Below, piece by piece: positions 29,395-29,884 of a stretch of DNA of 29,884 nt. Source of the DNA: a virus. The stretch is from positions 1 to 29,884 of the IMG/VR virus record IMGVR_UViG_3300042554_000875; one strand, written 5' to 3'. A program made the translations under genes and the position numbers. The notes under the pieces are model-generated. The model had not been told where the DNA came from and searched no databases. It worked only from the letters and a program-made list of their open reading frames with translations. The number at the start of each line of letters is the position of its first letter. Position 1 is the stretch's first letter.

Positions 29395-29703
29395 TTAAAC
29401 AGTTTTCATGTGCTCTCGAAGTTTATCCCAGTCGATAGAGAAATCTACCTTACCACTGGGATGAACTGTGCGTACACTATAGTTGCCTACATGTACTCCA
29501 GGTTCTTCAGGCTTGACTTCAACTAATTCAGTCTTAACCTTAGCAGGCTTCTTAGGCTTGGGTGCCGACTCTTGAACCTTTTGAGCAGTTTTCTTAGATA
29601 CTGGACCATCGTCCTTGGGGTAGTCGGTTTTAGCAGGTTTCTTGGCTGGAGCCTTAGCAGCAGGCTTTGCTGATGCTTTAGCAGCAGGTTTCTTAGTTGC
29701 CAT
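29395..29703 (-). CDS. Basic Ala/Lys/Pro-rich protein, 102 aa
   Basis: The start is ATG 29703, overlapping the folE stop as TAATG with AGGAC upstream. Residues about 1-30 are Ala/Lys/Pro repeats (KPAAKASAKPAAKAPAKKPA), like the tails of bacterial histone H1-like and AlgP-type proteins. A Lys/Pro-rich middle and a short folded C-terminus (GNYSVRTVHPSGKVDFSIDW) follow. The tail predicts DNA or polyanion binding. Its place between folE and queD could link it to DNA modification or packing; this is inference. Confidence 0.72.
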   Translation of the reverse strand: MATKKPAAKASAKPAAKAPAKKPAKTDYPKDDGPVSKKTAQKVQESAPKPKKPAKVKTELVEVKPEEPGVHVGNYSVRTVHPSGKVDFSIDWDKLREHMKTV

Positions 29704-29884
29704 TATCCATGTCCTTTCATTGATAAGCAAATGTCGTAAAACTCTTTCTTCAGTGCTGGGTCTGTTTCAAAAGCACCTAACATGATAGCAGTGGTCATGT
29801 CTGACTCATGCTCACGTACTCCACGCATGGTCATACAATGATGTTCAGCTTTCACTACGACGGCAATATTTTCGGTCTTGGCAT
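29703..29884 (-). CDS. folE: GTP cyclohydrolase I FolE, C-terminal part, cut by window edge
   Basis: Only the last 60 codons are in the window. They contain VVVKAEHHCMTMRGVRE, the conserved FolE segment with the zinc-ligand Cys (E. coli HFCMVKRGIR), then a Thr-rich MTTAIMLGAF and the terminal KKEFYDIC helix. FolE makes 7,8-dihydroneopterin triphosphate from GTP, the first step to preQ0 and also to folate. With queD and queE on the same strand the deazaguanine role is the more likely. The stop overlaps the next start (TAATG). Confidence 0.9.
   Translation of the reverse strand, partial: AKTENIAVVVKAEHHCMTMRGVREHESDMTTAIMLGAFETDPALKKEFYDICLSMKGHG

Overview
The window looks like part of the genome of a T4-like tailed phage (contractile-tail Caudoviricetes). 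It most resembles the uncultured aquatic or marine relatives of the T4-type cyanophages. Grounds: two dense gene blocks transcribed in opposite directions with 1 to 4 nt overlaps, a giant tail or baseplate structural protein followed by an S74-chaperone fibre protein and Gly/Thr-rich adhesins, a T4 RNase H-type exonuclease, ThyX, a MazG-like protein, a free-standing homing endonuclease, T4-late-promoter-like TAAATA boxes, and many small proteins of the type shared by marine T4-like phages. No rRNA, tRNA, CRISPR array or insertion sequence was found. The host cannot be read from this window. The consensus TTGACT-17-TATAAT promoters and AAGGAG ribosome sites suggest use of a bacterial sigma-70 polymerase.

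Positions 1-14427 (+ strand) are a late virion module. It holds a >3070-residue structural protein cut by the left edge, a 49-residue mini-ORF, a 202-residue structural protein, an S74-terminated fibre protein and two adhesin-like proteins, one with a poly-Thr linker and one with a Calx-beta-like domain and a polyglycine core. The giant protein contains an SGNH-hydrolase-like domain that has lost its catalytic residues.

Positions 14429-29884 (- strand) are transcribed toward the virion module. In transcription order, from the right edge, the first cluster is folE (partial), a basic Ala/Lys/Pro-rich protein, queD-like, a GNAT acetyltransferase, a YhhQ-type queuosine-precursor transporter, a DadA-type oxidoreductase, a MazG-like protein, two small proteins, a homing endonuclease gene, queE, and a conserved 143-residue protein. 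FolE, QueD and QueE are three of the four steps from GTP to preQ0 (QueC is not here). This cluster probably serves 7-deazaguanine modification of phage DNA, or preQ0/queuosine supply. The homing endonuclease sits exactly at the queE start and has left a second, synonymously different copy of the first eight queE codons on its far side.

Next come the RNase H-type exonuclease, three conserved unknowns, a chain of four tiny overlapping ORFs (35-59 residues), and several short genes. Four of the following genes each have a near-consensus sigma-70 promoter and a similar leader, two of them encoding a MoxR-type AAA+ ATPase and its metallopeptidase/VWA partner. The strand ends with small conserved phage proteins, ThyX and a short gene that meets the virion module tail to tail at a perfect 24-bp palindrome.

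Items most worth following up are the queE/homing-endonuclease scar, a hairpin at 16515-16553 that hides a ribosome binding site and holds a late-promoter-like box (the logic of T4 genes e and soc), the tiny-ORF chain, the dadA gene, and the MoxR/VWA unit.
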